From an uncultured Christensenellaceae bacterium (GTDB lineage Bacteria > Bacillota > Clostridia > Christensenellales > UBA3700): 64,000 bases of DNA. The position numbers and the translations under genes were made by a program. This document shows positions 1 to 8,155 of the stretch, in pieces; within the stretch, counting starts at the first letter, position 1; the number at the start of each line of letters is the position of its first letter. Under the pieces are notes generated by a model, which worked only from the letters and a program-made list of their open reading frames with translations, made no database searches and was not told where the DNA came from. The DNA is taken from contig CALWHJ010000009.1 in the NCBI GenBank assembly GCA_944380355.1, positions 1 to 64,000 on the forward strand. The letters run 5' to 3'.

Positions 1-376
<376 letters not shown>

Positions 377-526
377 AAGGAGTAGCGAGAGCTACAACTA
401 GTCGAGGCAAACGACGATAGCGAAAGCTATATAGGTTGTCACTCGAGAAGAGATTCGAGAGTATAAATAAAAATGAATTTGTCTTAGCTTTAATCTTCTG
501 TTAGTTTGGTGTAAAACGAAAATCAA

Positions 527-551
527 CCCGAGTTAAAGCTCGGGCATTTTT
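527..551 (+). terminator. Terminator downstream of 16S
   Basis: CCCGAG, loop TTAAAG, CTCGGG, then CATTTTTA. It is the first intrinsic terminator after the 16S gene and probably ends its transcript about 150 bases beyond the mature end. The stretch between contains only short hairpins such as GTAGC/GCTAC near 383. Confidence 0.75.
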
Positions 552-564
552 ATTGCTTTTTCTT

Positions 565-589
565 ACGACCTCAAAGGGGTCGTTTTTTT
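565..589 (+). terminator. Second terminator downstream of 16S
   Basis: ACGACC, loop, GGTCGT followed by a seven-T run. It stands in tandem with the terminator at 527-551 and would give a tight stop for rRNA transcription. Confidence 0.75.
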
Positions 590-614
590 GTTGTCTTGTT
601 ATTTTAATTATTTT

Positions 615-645
615 CCGATACAAAACATAACATAGAGTGTAGTAT
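615..645 (+). repeat. 31-bp spaced direct repeat, copy 1 (copy 2 at 1019-1049)
   Basis: CCGATACAAA, then ten variable bases, then GAGTGTAGTAT. The same two blocks with the same ten-base gap recur at 1019-1049, so 21 of 31 positions match exactly. Copy 2 lies just upstream of the -10-like TATAAT at 1071 in front of the gene at 1101. The pair flanks a roughly 370-base stretch with a decayed coding fragment. It may be a duplicated regulatory element or a scar of insertion; the sequence does not decide. Confidence 0.6.
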
Positions 646-675
646 TTGGCATAAGGGATATAGCCGATATTGATA

Positions 676-704
676 TTGACACATTAAAATTTAAATGATA
701 ATAT
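676..704 (+). promoter_or_regulatory. Promoter-like sequence without an intact gene
   Basis: TTGACA at 676-681, a 17-bp spacer and TAATAT at 699-704. No start codon with a ribosome site follows. What follows is the broken coding fragment at 723-877, so this may be the promoter of a lost gene. Confidence 0.4.
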
Positions 705-722
705 AATAATACCAACAGTTAA

Positions 723-877
723 ATAAAAACGGATATTGTCAACTTTCGGGATAAAATTCGACCTAATCCAGAAAATACTTTGACGATATACCGGCAAGTT
801 CGGTTGAAGATAACGACGCATATTTTGACTCTGCGGTAAGAAAATTGATAGACAGTTTTTACGTCGTGGCAGAATAG
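723..877 (+). pseudogene. Possible remnant of a small protein gene, frameshifted
   Basis: No intact gene lies between 376 and 1100, but two overlapping frames read like coding sequence. One begins near 723 and gives IKTDIVNFRDKIRPNPEN. A second from about 767 gives FDDIPASSVEDNDAYFD and then VRKLIDSFYVVAE with a stop at 875-877. One frameshift near 770-780 would join them. There is no start codon or ribosome site. The parent family is not recognised. The call rests on amino-acid composition only. Confidence 0.25.
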
Positions 878-1018
878 TGAGCGTTCGTCGGGATAAACAA
901 CGCTGTCTCAAGGCGGAAATTTTCATCGAGTGCTTGCATATTGTCAATCATTGTAAGCTTTGCTTAATGAATTTAATATAAGAACAACTTTTAAAGGAGT
1001 CGGCAATATATTTTATAG

Positions 1019-1049
1019 CCGATACAAATAGTGTTTTTGAGTGTAGTAT
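1019..1049 (+). repeat. 31-bp spaced direct repeat, copy 2
   Basis: Second copy of CCGATACAAA-N10-GAGTGTAGTAT (copy 1 at 615-645). It sits 22 bases before a TATAAT hexamer at 1071-1076, roughly where the -35 region of the promoter for the gene at 1101 would be. This suggests a regulatory role. Confidence 0.55.
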
Positions 1050-1100
1050 ATAACAAAATAAACCTAGACGTATAATCAAACAGAGTCGAAGGGGGGCGTT

Positions 1101-1832
1101 ATGTCGCAGATGCAGGACGGATTTGCCGATAAAAAGAAAAAAGTATTAGCCGCTTTAGGCATTGCTTTATTCGTTATTCTTTTTGTAATCGGAGCAACAT
1201 TAGCTATCATGTTTACCTATTCTTTGGTTACTGTATGGTGGCAGGCCGCCAACGCAATAGAAGTTATCGAATACGATATTCAATACGAAAAAATAGATTA
1301 CGCTGTTTTGCCTGCCGCTACCGTGGCGAGTGTAATATATCTCGATGAAAACTTTTTTATCAGCAATAATTTAAGTGTGCCGAAAGAAGCTACGCTTATA
1401 CTGGACAGAAAATATGCGGACGAGTTGGACGAGTGTATTGAAGACTATAATCAAGGAAAATATACGGGCGTAACCAACAGATACGGCTATTCTTTCTATA
1501 CGGACAATACCCAAGTGAAAAACAACTTTAAAGAAGATTTGATTTTCGTAAGCTTTACTTGCGACAGAAGATTGGAATTGTACGAAGATTTCGATTATCA
1601 GAATGAAAGCGTAATTGAAGGTTACAAGTATGCCGAAGAGGACGGGATTTTTTATTTTAAAAACGAATATTACGTATTAAGATTGCAGATTGACGTTAAG
1701 CTTGCCGAAACAAACAACCTCAGCCAGCAATCCAAAGAAGAGATTGTATCGCGTACAAAAGAAGAAATTATTGAGAGTATGGCAGAAAATATCATACATT
1801 TCACGGAGGATATATCGCTTACGTCCGCATAA
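1101..1832 (+). CDS. Membrane-anchored protein of unknown function
   Basis: A 243-residue protein that I do not recognise. A Lys-rich start (KKKK at 11-14) is followed by one strong hydrophobic segment at about 16-42, which reads as an uncleaved anchor or signal. The remaining 200 residues are charged, rich in Asp, Glu, Tyr and Asn, and probably lie outside the membrane. There are no cysteines for a lipobox and no catalytic motif. The ATG follows a strong ribosome site (GAAGGGGGG, about five bases away) and a TATAAT at 1071. It is a single-gene unit closed by hairpins at 1885-1911 and 1935-1966. Confidence 0.8.
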   Translation: MSQMQDGFADKKKKVLAALGIALFVILFVIGATLAIMFTYSLVTVWWQAANAIEVIEYDIQYEKIDYAVLPAATVASVIYLDENFFISNNLSVPKEATLILDRKYADELDECIEDYNQGKYTGVTNRYGYSFYTDNTQVKNNFKEDLIFVSFTCDRRLELYEDFDYQNESVIEGYKYAEEDGIFYFKNEYYVLRLQIDVKLAETNNLSQQSKEEIVSRTKEEIIESMAENIIHFTEDISLTSA

Positions 1833-1884
1833 ATACGATAATAAGCTTGCAATTATGTATAAAATTGCGATTAAATAAGAAGTC

Positions 1885-1911
1885 TTTCGGCACCGACTTC
1901 CGATGCCGAAA
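1885..1911 (+). other. Hairpin without T-run after the gene at 1101
   Basis: TTTCGGCA pairs with TGCCGAAA across an 11-base loop. No T-tract follows, so it is more likely an mRNA 3'-end stabilising or pausing hairpin ahead of the true terminator at 1935. Confidence 0.4.
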
Positions 1912-1934
1912 ATAGTAAATAAAACCTGTTAAAC

Positions 1935-1966
1935 AAAAAAGAGCGGTTGACGCTCTTTTTTGTTTT
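1935..1966 (+). terminator. Intrinsic terminator
   Basis: AAAAAAGAGCG, loop GTTGA, CGCTCTTTTTT, then further T. It separates the unknown membrane protein gene from fhs. Confidence 0.85.
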
Positions 1967-2019
1967 TTCATACATATTCGATAAAATTGAGCCTTAAACA
2001 AACAAAATTCAAGATTGAC

Positions 2020-2048
2020 TTGACTTTATAATATATAAATTATAAAAT
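2020..2048 (+). promoter_or_regulatory. Promoter of fhs
   Basis: TTGACT at 2020-2025, 17-bp spacer, TAAAAT at 2043-2048. A second TTGACT overlaps it at 2015. The start codon of fhs follows 35 bases later. Confidence 0.6.
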
Positions 2049-2082
2049 AATTGTGTATTTACTAATTTTTTCAAGAGGTTTT

Positions 2083-3741
2083 ATGAGAAGCGATATCGAA
2101 ATTGCCAACAGCGTCACACTACAACCGATAGCACAAATCGCAGAAAAACTCGGACTTAAAGAGGACGAGCTCGAATTCTACGGTAAGTACAAGGCAAAAA
2201 TCAATAAAAAGCCCGCTCCTTCTACGGACAATCTCATACTTGTTACGGCTATAAATCCCACGGCTTTCGGCGAGGGAAAGACTACGACTTCGATAGGTCT
2301 TGCCGACGGAATGGCAAAACTCGGCAAGAAAGTTTGTCTTGCTTTGAGAGAACCTTCTCTCGGTCCCGTATTCGGCATAAAAGGCGGCGCGACGGGCGGC
2401 GGTATGGCGCAGATTGCTCCTATGGAAGACATAAATCTTCATTTTACGGGGGATTTGCACGCAATTACTACGGCTAACAATCTCATATCGGCTATACTCG
2501 ACAACCATCTTATGCAAGGCAACGAACTTAATATAGACGTGGACGGAATTATCTGGAAACGCTGTATGGATATGAACGACAGAGCATTGAGATTTATCGA
2601 GGTAGGTCTCGGCGGAGAGAAAAACGGCGTACCCAGAAAGGATGGTTTCAATATCACGGCGGCGAGCGAAATAATGGCGGTGTTGTGTCTTTCCAAAGAC
2701 CTTGCCGACCTCAAAAAGCGTATCGGAGATATCATAGTCGCTTACGATAAAAATGGAAACGCTGTAAGCTGCAAAGATTTAGGAGTCGTAGATGCTGCCG
2801 CTATCGTATTGAAGGACGCATTGAAACCCAATCTCGTGCAAACTCTCGAAGGCACTCCTGCTATCGTACACGGCGGACCTTTTGCAAATATAGCTCACGG
2901 CTGCAATTCGGTAATCGCTACAAAGCTTGCAATGAGCGTAGCCGATTACGTAATTACGGAAGCAGGTTTCGGCGCAGACTTAGGCGCGGAGAAATTTTTG
3001 GATATAAAGTGCAGAGTTGCGGACATAAGACCTAAAGTAGTAGTACTCGTAGCAACCGTGAGAGCACTTAAATACAACGGCGGAATAAAGAAAGAAGACG
3101 TAGCAAAAGAGGATATGGGGGCACTCGAAAAGGGTATGCCTAACCTCATCGGACATATCAGAAATCTCAAAAACGTCTACGGAGTAAACGTAGTCGTAGC
3201 GGTAAACAAATTCATTACCGACAGCGAGAAAGAGATAAAAGCTATCGAGGACGCTTGCGCGAAAGAAGGCGCGACTTGTGCGCTTTGCGAATGTTGGGCA
3301 AAAGGCGGAGAAGGCTCGGTAGAGCTTGCTTCAGCAGTGCTCGAAGCAATGGAAAAACCTTGCACTCTCAATTTTGCGTATTCTCTCGATGAAAGTGTAG
3401 AAGACAAAATCAATGCCGTTGCAAAGAAAGTTTACGGTGCGGGCGAAGTTGTATTTACCGACAAGGCAAAAGAGAGTATCGCGGCTATCAGAAAACTCGG
3501 CAAGGACAAACTTCCCGTATGTATTGCCAAAACGCAGTATTCTTTCTCTGACGATATGACAAAACTCGGAAGACCCACGGGCTTTACTATGACGGTAAGA
3601 GACGTAGAGCTCAGAGGCGGCGCGGGATTTTTGGTAGTGGTATGCGGCAACATAATGCTTATGCCGGGACTTAGCAAACGTCCTAGCGCACTGGGTATGA
3701 CGATTGATGACGAAACGCAGAAAATCAAAGGCTTGTTCTGA
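2083..3741 (+). CDS. fhs: Formate-tetrahydrofolate ligase
   Basis: Joins formate to tetrahydrofolate with ATP to give 10-formyl-THF in the cytosol, feeding purine and formyl-Met synthesis or the methyl branch of acetyl-CoA synthesis. I use the ATG at 2083, which gives MRSDIEIAN and 552 residues, the usual family length. It has an AGAGG ribosome site, whereas an in-frame start 30 bases upstream has none. The P-loop GEGKTT lies at residues 63-68, preceded by VTAINPT. Other conserved blocks are EPSLGPVFGIKGGA, TGDLHAI, and HGGPFANIAHGCNS. No other one-carbon gene is adjacent. Typical of anaerobic Clostridia. Confidence 0.97.
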   Translation: MRSDIEIANSVTLQPIAQIAEKLGLKEDELEFYGKYKAKINKKPAPSTDNLILVTAINPTAFGEGKTTTSIGLADGMAKLGKKVCLALREPSLGPVFGIKGGATGGGMAQIAPMEDINLHFTGDLHAITTANNLISAILDNHLMQGNELNIDVDGIIWKRCMDMNDRALRFIEVGLGGEKNGVPRKDGFNITAASEIMAVLCLSKDLADLKKRIGDIIVAYDKNGNAVSCKDLGVVDAAAIVLKDALKPNLVQTLEGTPAIVHGGPFANIAHGCNSVIATKLAMSVADYVITEAGFGADLGAEKFLDIKCRVADIRPKVVVLVATVRALKYNGGIKKEDVAKEDMGALEKGMPNLIGHIRNLKNVYGVNVVVAVNKFITDSEKEIKAIEDACAKEGATCALCECWAKGGEGSVELASAVLEAMEKPCTLNFAYSLDESVEDKINAVAKKVYGAGEVVFTDKAKESIAAIRKLGKDKLPVCIAKTQYSFSDDMTKLGRPTGFTMTVRDVELRGGAGFLVVVCGNIMLMPGLSKRPSALGMTIDDETQKIKGLF

Positions 3742-3806
3742 TTTGTAAAATACAGCGTTGCAAAAAAGCCGATTAAATATCGAAATAATTTTGAAAAAGG
3801 TTATAT

Positions 3807-5441
3807 ATGGAAGAAATCAAATCTACTAATTTTATCGAGGAGTTTATCAACGAGGATTTGGCGGAAGGCAAAATCGACACAATCGTTACGCGTTTTCCTC
3901 CCGAGCCTAACGGCTATCTGCATATAGGACACGCAAAGTCTTTGTGCATAAACTTCGGTATGAAAGAGAAGTATCACGGCAAGTGCAATCTCCGTTATGA
4001 CGACACCAACCCCAGCAAAGAGGATATCGAATACGTCAACTCAATCAAAGAGGATATCAAATGGTTGGGCTTCGAATGGGACAAGGAACTCTATGCGTCC
4101 GACTATTTCGACAGAATGTACGAGTGTGCGGTAGGTCTTATCAAAAAAGGACTTGCTTACGTATGCGACTATTCTGCGGAAGAGATAAAGGCTACCAGAG
4201 GTACGCTTACCGAGCCGGGCAAGGAAAGCCCTTGGAGAGGCAGAAGCATCGAGGAAAATCTCAGACTTTTCGAAGAGATGAAAGACGGCAAGTATCCCGA
4301 CGGAAGCAAGGTATTGAGAGCTAAGATAGATATGGCAAGCCCCAATATCAATATGCGCGACCCCGTAATCTACAGAGTGTTGAGAGCAACTCACCACCGT
4401 ACGGGAGACAAGTGGTGCATTTATCCTATGTATGACTTTGCGCACCCTCTCGAGGACGCTTTTGAGGGAATTACGCATAGTATTTGTACGCTTGAATTCG
4501 AGGATCACAGACCTCTCTACGACTGGGTGAAATACAATTGCGGTTTCGGAGATTTTCCTAGGCAAATCGAGTTTGCAAGACTGGGGATGACGAGGACGAT
4601 TATGTCCAAAAGATATCTCAAAAAACTCGTAGACGAAGGAAAGGTGTCGGGTTGGTCCGACCCCAGAATGCCTACTTTGTCGGGTATGAGAGAGAGGGGT
4701 TATCCGCCTGAGGCAATCAAGAAATTCTGTCAGGAGATAGGCGTATCCAAGAGTCAGAGCGAGGTCGACGTATCTATGCTCGAACACTTTGTGAGAGATT
4801 ATCTCAATATGAATGCGGACAGAATGATGGTAGTCAAAGACCCCGTAAAACTCATAGTCGCAAACGCAGAGGAAGACGAGGTTTACGAGATAGAAAACAA
4901 TCCCAACGCTGAGGAAAAGACTTTCCACAAGGTAAGTTTTTCTAGAGAGCTTTATATCGACAGAGAGGATTTTGCCATAGAGCCTCCTCCCAAGTATAAG
5001 AGACTTGTGCCGGGCGGTAAGGTCAGATTGAAGGGAAGTTATATTCTCGAATATGTCAGCCACAAGTGCGACAAAGACGGCAAGGTACAAGAAATTGTCT
5101 GCAACTATATCCCCGATTCCATCAGCGGAGGAGCAAACGCAAATATCAAGGTCAAAGGCGTAATCCAATGGGTAAACGCAAAAGACTGCGTGGACCTTAC
5201 GCTTCACGAATTCGACTATCTCTTGCTTGACGGAGAGGGAGACTTCAATGACAGACTTACTCCCAACAGCCATACCGTATATCCCGACGCAAAGGGCGAA
5301 AGCGCGCTGAGAGACGTCAAGCCTTATGACCGTTTCCAGTTTATGCGTATGGGATATTACAGCGCGGTAGGTACTTACGGCAAGGACGGAAAGTACGAAT
5401 TCAATCAGATAACCGGACTTAAGGACAGCTATGGCAAATAA
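3807..5441 (+). CDS. glnS: Glutaminyl-tRNA synthetase
   Basis: Charges tRNA-Gln directly with glutamine. The 544-residue protein starts its class I catalytic domain with RFPPEPNGYLHIGHAKS, placing the HIGH motif at 39-42. A KMSKS-type MSKR lies at 266-269, and the C-terminal half fits the beta-barrel anticodon-binding region of GlnRS. The discriminating RYDDTNP motif near 72 favours GlnRS over GluRS. Ribosome site AAAAGG. Many Bacillota lack GlnRS and use GatCAB amidation instead, so a complete GlnRS here is notable. Its end overlaps the next gene by 11 bases, so the two are probably translationally coupled. Confidence 0.97.
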   Translation: MEEIKSTNFIEEFINEDLAEGKIDTIVTRFPPEPNGYLHIGHAKSLCINFGMKEKYHGKCNLRYDDTNPSKEDIEYVNSIKEDIKWLGFEWDKELYASDYFDRMYECAVGLIKKGLAYVCDYSAEEIKATRGTLTEPGKESPWRGRSIEENLRLFEEMKDGKYPDGSKVLRAKIDMASPNINMRDPVIYRVLRATHHRTGDKWCIYPMYDFAHPLEDAFEGITHSICTLEFEDHRPLYDWVKYNCGFGDFPRQIEFARLGMTRTIMSKRYLKKLVDEGKVSGWSDPRMPTLSGMRERGYPPEAIKKFCQEIGVSKSQSEVDVSMLEHFVRDYLNMNADRMMVVKDPVKLIVANAEEDEVYEIENNPNAEEKTFHKVSFSRELYIDREDFAIEPPPKYKRLVPGGKVRLKGSYILEYVSHKCDKDGKVQEIVCNYIPDSISGGANANIKVKGVIQWVNAKDCVDLTLHEFDYLLLDGEGDFNDRLTPNSHTVYPDAKGESALRDVKPYDRFQFMRMGYYSAVGTYGKDGKYEFNQITGLKDSYGK

Positions 5442-5907
5442 ACTTTTCGGGGACATAAAAGGCGTAAAGGAATACGAATACACTTCTATATCCAAACACA
5501 ATGCTGCCAACGCAAGCGATATCATACTTTTTGACCCGCCCAATCTAACCTCTTTTAAATGCGTTATAGGCAGAAAGGACGGCAAGGACGTATATATCAA
5601 AGAAAAGCTCGCTTGTATGTGGGGCAACGAGGAGATTGAAGAATACGTACTTTTGGACGATGCGTACGCAGAGTACTTTAAGGTGCCCGAAAAGCAGGTT
5701 TTCGAAAAGCAAAAAACACAATACCAAAGAGCAAAAGTCGCAGATACGATTGTCGAATATACGCACAGAAAAGGTATGTTTTCGAGATTTATCTACAACG
5801 TATGGTTTGAATACGGCGCAAGAAAATATTATCTTTTCATAAAGACTTGCGACGGAAAAAAGTTCAAAGCTCTTATGGAAGAATTTATAGAAAAGGCTTT
5901 GACTTGA
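5431..5907 (+). CDS. Unknown 158-residue protein coupled to glnS
   Basis: Not recognised. The ATG lies inside the last codons of glnS, an 11-base overlap, which implies coupled translation. The product is a soluble, mixed-charge protein rich in Lys, Tyr and Phe, without signal or membrane segment, ending in an amphipathic stretch KFKALMEEFIEKAL. Its length and coding character make it a real gene. The setting, between glnS and asnA, suggests co-expression with amide amino-acid metabolism, but no function can be assigned. Confidence 0.8.
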   Translation: MANKLFGDIKGVKEYEYTSISKHNAANASDIILFDPPNLTSFKCVIGRKDGKDVYIKEKLACMWGNEEIEEYVLLDDAYAEYFKVPEKQVFEKQKTQYQRAKVADTIVEYTHRKGMFSRFIYNVWFEYGARKYYLFIKTCDGKKFKALMEEFIEKALT

Positions 5908-5949
5908 AAAGCAGAAATTTAAAGTAAAAGGTCATATTCAGGAGAATTT

Positions 5950-6927
5950 ATGAAAGAATTGAGTTTACTCGAAACGCAAAAAGCTATTAAGGATTGCAAG
6001 GATACTTTTATATCCGAGCTTTCCTTGGCGCTCAATCTCAGCAGAGTTTCTGCGCCCTTGTTTGTATTGAAAGAAAGCGGTCTCAACGATAACCTCAACG
6101 GCGTTGAGCGTCCCGTAGCTTTCGATATAAAGCAGAGCGGAAAGATTGCAGAGGTAGTACACAGTCTTGCTAAGTGGAAGAGATTCGCGCTCAAAAAATA
6201 CGGATTTGAAATGGGTACGGGGCTTTATACGGATATGAATGCTATAAGACGCGACGAAATCGTAGACAATATACATTCCATTTACGTTGACCAGTGGGAC
6301 TGGGAAAAGGTAATAAGCAAGGAGCAGCGTACGCTCGATTATCTCAAGGATACCGTTAAGAAGATTTACAAGGTAATCAAGTCGGCTTCGGAAAAAGTTT
6401 GTGCTAAATACAGCCTTGCCCCTCCCGAGCTTCCCGACGAAATATCTTTTGTGACCACTCAGCAACTCGAGGACGAATATCCCGACCTTACAAGTGCAGA
6501 GAGAGAAAACGTCGTTGCTAAAAAGTACGGCGCGGTATTCATAATGCAGATAGGCGGCAAGCTCAAAAGCGGCAAAAAGCACGACGGAAGAGCTCCCGAC
6601 TACGACGATTGGAAGCTCAACGGAGATATTTTCGTCAACTATCCCGTCATCGGCAGAGGACTGGAGTTGTCCTCTATGGGAATAAGAGTAGACAGAGAAA
6701 GTATGCTTGCACAGCTTGAAGCGGAAAACGCGACCGACAGACTCGAACTTCCTTTTCACAAGGCACTTGTCAATGACGAGCTTCCTTTGTCTATAGGCGG
6801 AGGCATAGGTCAGTCCAGACTTTGTATGTTTATACTCGGCAAGCGTCATATCGGCGAAGTACAACAATCCGTATGGACGGATGAGGAAATAGCAAAGTGC
6901 GAAAAAGAAGGAATCAAACTTCTTTAA
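5950..6927 (+). CDS. asnA: Aspartate-ammonia ligase (asparagine synthetase A)
   Basis: Makes asparagine from aspartate, ammonia and ATP. The 325 residues match AsnA length. The fold is a class II aminoacyl-tRNA-synthetase relative. Conserved blocks include RVSAPLFV near 30, LNDNLNGVERPV near 47, LAKWKR near 75, and SIGGGIGQSRLCM near 285, where the arginine corresponds to motif 3. The ribosome site CAGGAG is well placed. It follows the unknown gene by 42 bases and is likely part of the glnS unit, so glutamine charging and asparagine synthesis are controlled together. Confidence 0.96.
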   Translation: MKELSLLETQKAIKDCKDTFISELSLALNLSRVSAPLFVLKESGLNDNLNGVERPVAFDIKQSGKIAEVVHSLAKWKRFALKKYGFEMGTGLYTDMNAIRRDEIVDNIHSIYVDQWDWEKVISKEQRTLDYLKDTVKKIYKVIKSASEKVCAKYSLAPPELPDEISFVTTQQLEDEYPDLTSAERENVVAKKYGAVFIMQIGGKLKSGKKHDGRAPDYDDWKLNGDIFVNYPVIGRGLELSSMGIRVDRESMLAQLEAENATDRLELPFHKALVNDELPLSIGGGIGQSRLCMFILGKRHIGEVQQSVWTDEEIAKCEKEGIKLL

Positions 6928-7004
6928 CATAACTTTCGTGAGATAAAGAGTACACTCCCTATTTTGCGGTAATCAAAAAGACTAACTTAGGAAGAGCTTA
7001 TATA

Positions 7005-8015
7005 ATGAGATATTTGTTTTTCGATATCGAATGTGCCAATTGTTTCGGCGGGAAGGGCAAGATTTGCAGTCTCGGCTACGTTGCGTGCGATAATAACTTC
7101 AATATCCTCGAACAAAAAGACGTTCTCATTAATCCCGACAGCAAGTTTCATCTTTCCAGCAAAGCTACGGGCGAGGGAATAGAGCTGGGATATCCTAAGG
7201 AAACGTTTTTAAAATCTCCCAAATTCGATTATTTTTACTCTTTCATCAAAGAACTTCTTGAGGACGAAGAAAGCATAATTCTCGGCCATTCCGTAATCAA
7301 CGACATCAATTTTCTCATAGCAGAATGCAACAGATATAAAAAGCCTTACTTTACGTTCAAGGCGTTTGATACGCAGATATTGCACAGACATTTTATGCCG
7401 GAGAGCAAGGAAAACGGCCTGGGCAAGATATGCGAGAGTTTCGGTATCGAGACGGAAAATCTGCACAGAAGCGACTATGACGCTTATCTCACTATGCAGG
7501 TAGCAAAGAAGCTGTGCGAAATGCAAAACGTACGCCTTGACGAGCTTTTGAGCGTTGCTCCCAACTGTTATTATTCTGTGGACAACGGAGTTGTGGTAAA
7601 TCATTATTCTACGACTTCATATACCAAAAAACTCGTCAATATCGCAAAATTCGTCAAGCCCGACCCCCGTCTTTCAAAAAATAAGCTCATAAGAGACAAG
7701 CATTTTTCCTTTTCGACGGACTTCGAGCAGGAAAAATACAAGCAAGCAATGCTGCTGGTCAAATATATAAGGTGGAAGGGCGGTTATTATTCGCAGAAAG
7801 TTTCCAAAACAGAATATTTTCTCAAATACGGCAGAGAATGTCAGCGCACGCAGAATATGCTGGCAAACGAAAACGTAACCGTACTTGACGAGGACAAGCT
7901 TGTCGAAATGCTCGGCATAGACAAAAGAGTTTACGAGCAAGTGCAGACGTGGAGCTTCAGTAAAATCAAAAACTACAATCTGGGCTTGCCTGAAAAGGTA
8001 GCGGATATAAGCTGA
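7005..8015 (+). CDS. DEDDh-type 3'-5' exonuclease domain protein
   Basis: The first 170 residues are a DnaQ/RNase-T-like exonuclease. Exo I is FFDIEC with D7 and E9, Exo II is the Asp in GHSVINDINFL near 103, and Exo III is HRSDYDAYLT near 157, which supplies His and Asp. All five metal-ligand or catalytic positions appear present. The remaining 165 residues have no motif I recognise and may bind nucleic acid. Whether the substrate is DNA or RNA cannot be told. Ribosome site AGGAAG. It stands alone between asnA and the sulfatase. Confidence 0.85.
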   Translation: MRYLFFDIECANCFGGKGKICSLGYVACDNNFNILEQKDVLINPDSKFHLSSKATGEGIELGYPKETFLKSPKFDYFYSFIKELLEDEESIILGHSVINDINFLIAECNRYKKPYFTFKAFDTQILHRHFMPESKENGLGKICESFGIETENLHRSDYDAYLTMQVAKKLCEMQNVRLDELLSVAPNCYYSVDNGVVVNHYSTTSYTKKLVNIAKFVKPDPRLSKNKLIRDKHFSFSTDFEQEKYKQAMLLVKYIRWKGGYYSQKVSKTEYFLKYGRECQRTQNMLANENVTVLDEDKLVEMLGIDKRVYEQVQTWSFSKIKNYNLGLPEKVADIS

Positions 8016-8071
8016 ATTGTTTGATTTTTAACCGAATTTATATCAAAAGTGCAGCAAAAGCTGCTTATATA

Positions 8072-8100
8072 TTGAATACACATTATAAAAATATTATAAT
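8072..8100 (+). promoter_or_regulatory. Promoter of the sulfatase-anSME unit
   Basis: TTGAAT at 8072-8077, 17-bp spacer, perfect TATAAT at 8095-8100. A small GCAGC/GCTGC hairpin at 8051-8064 lies just upstream and may end the preceding transcript. Confidence 0.7.
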
Positions 8101-8155
8101 TTTTATATCATCCGATTAGTATTTATCGCGTTAATATTATTGCGGCGGGGGATTT

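Noticed and set aside
684-947. Open frame on the minus strand downstream of 16S
   Set aside because: No ribosome site and low-complexity, basic product; the plus strand over the same bases reads more like decayed coding sequence.
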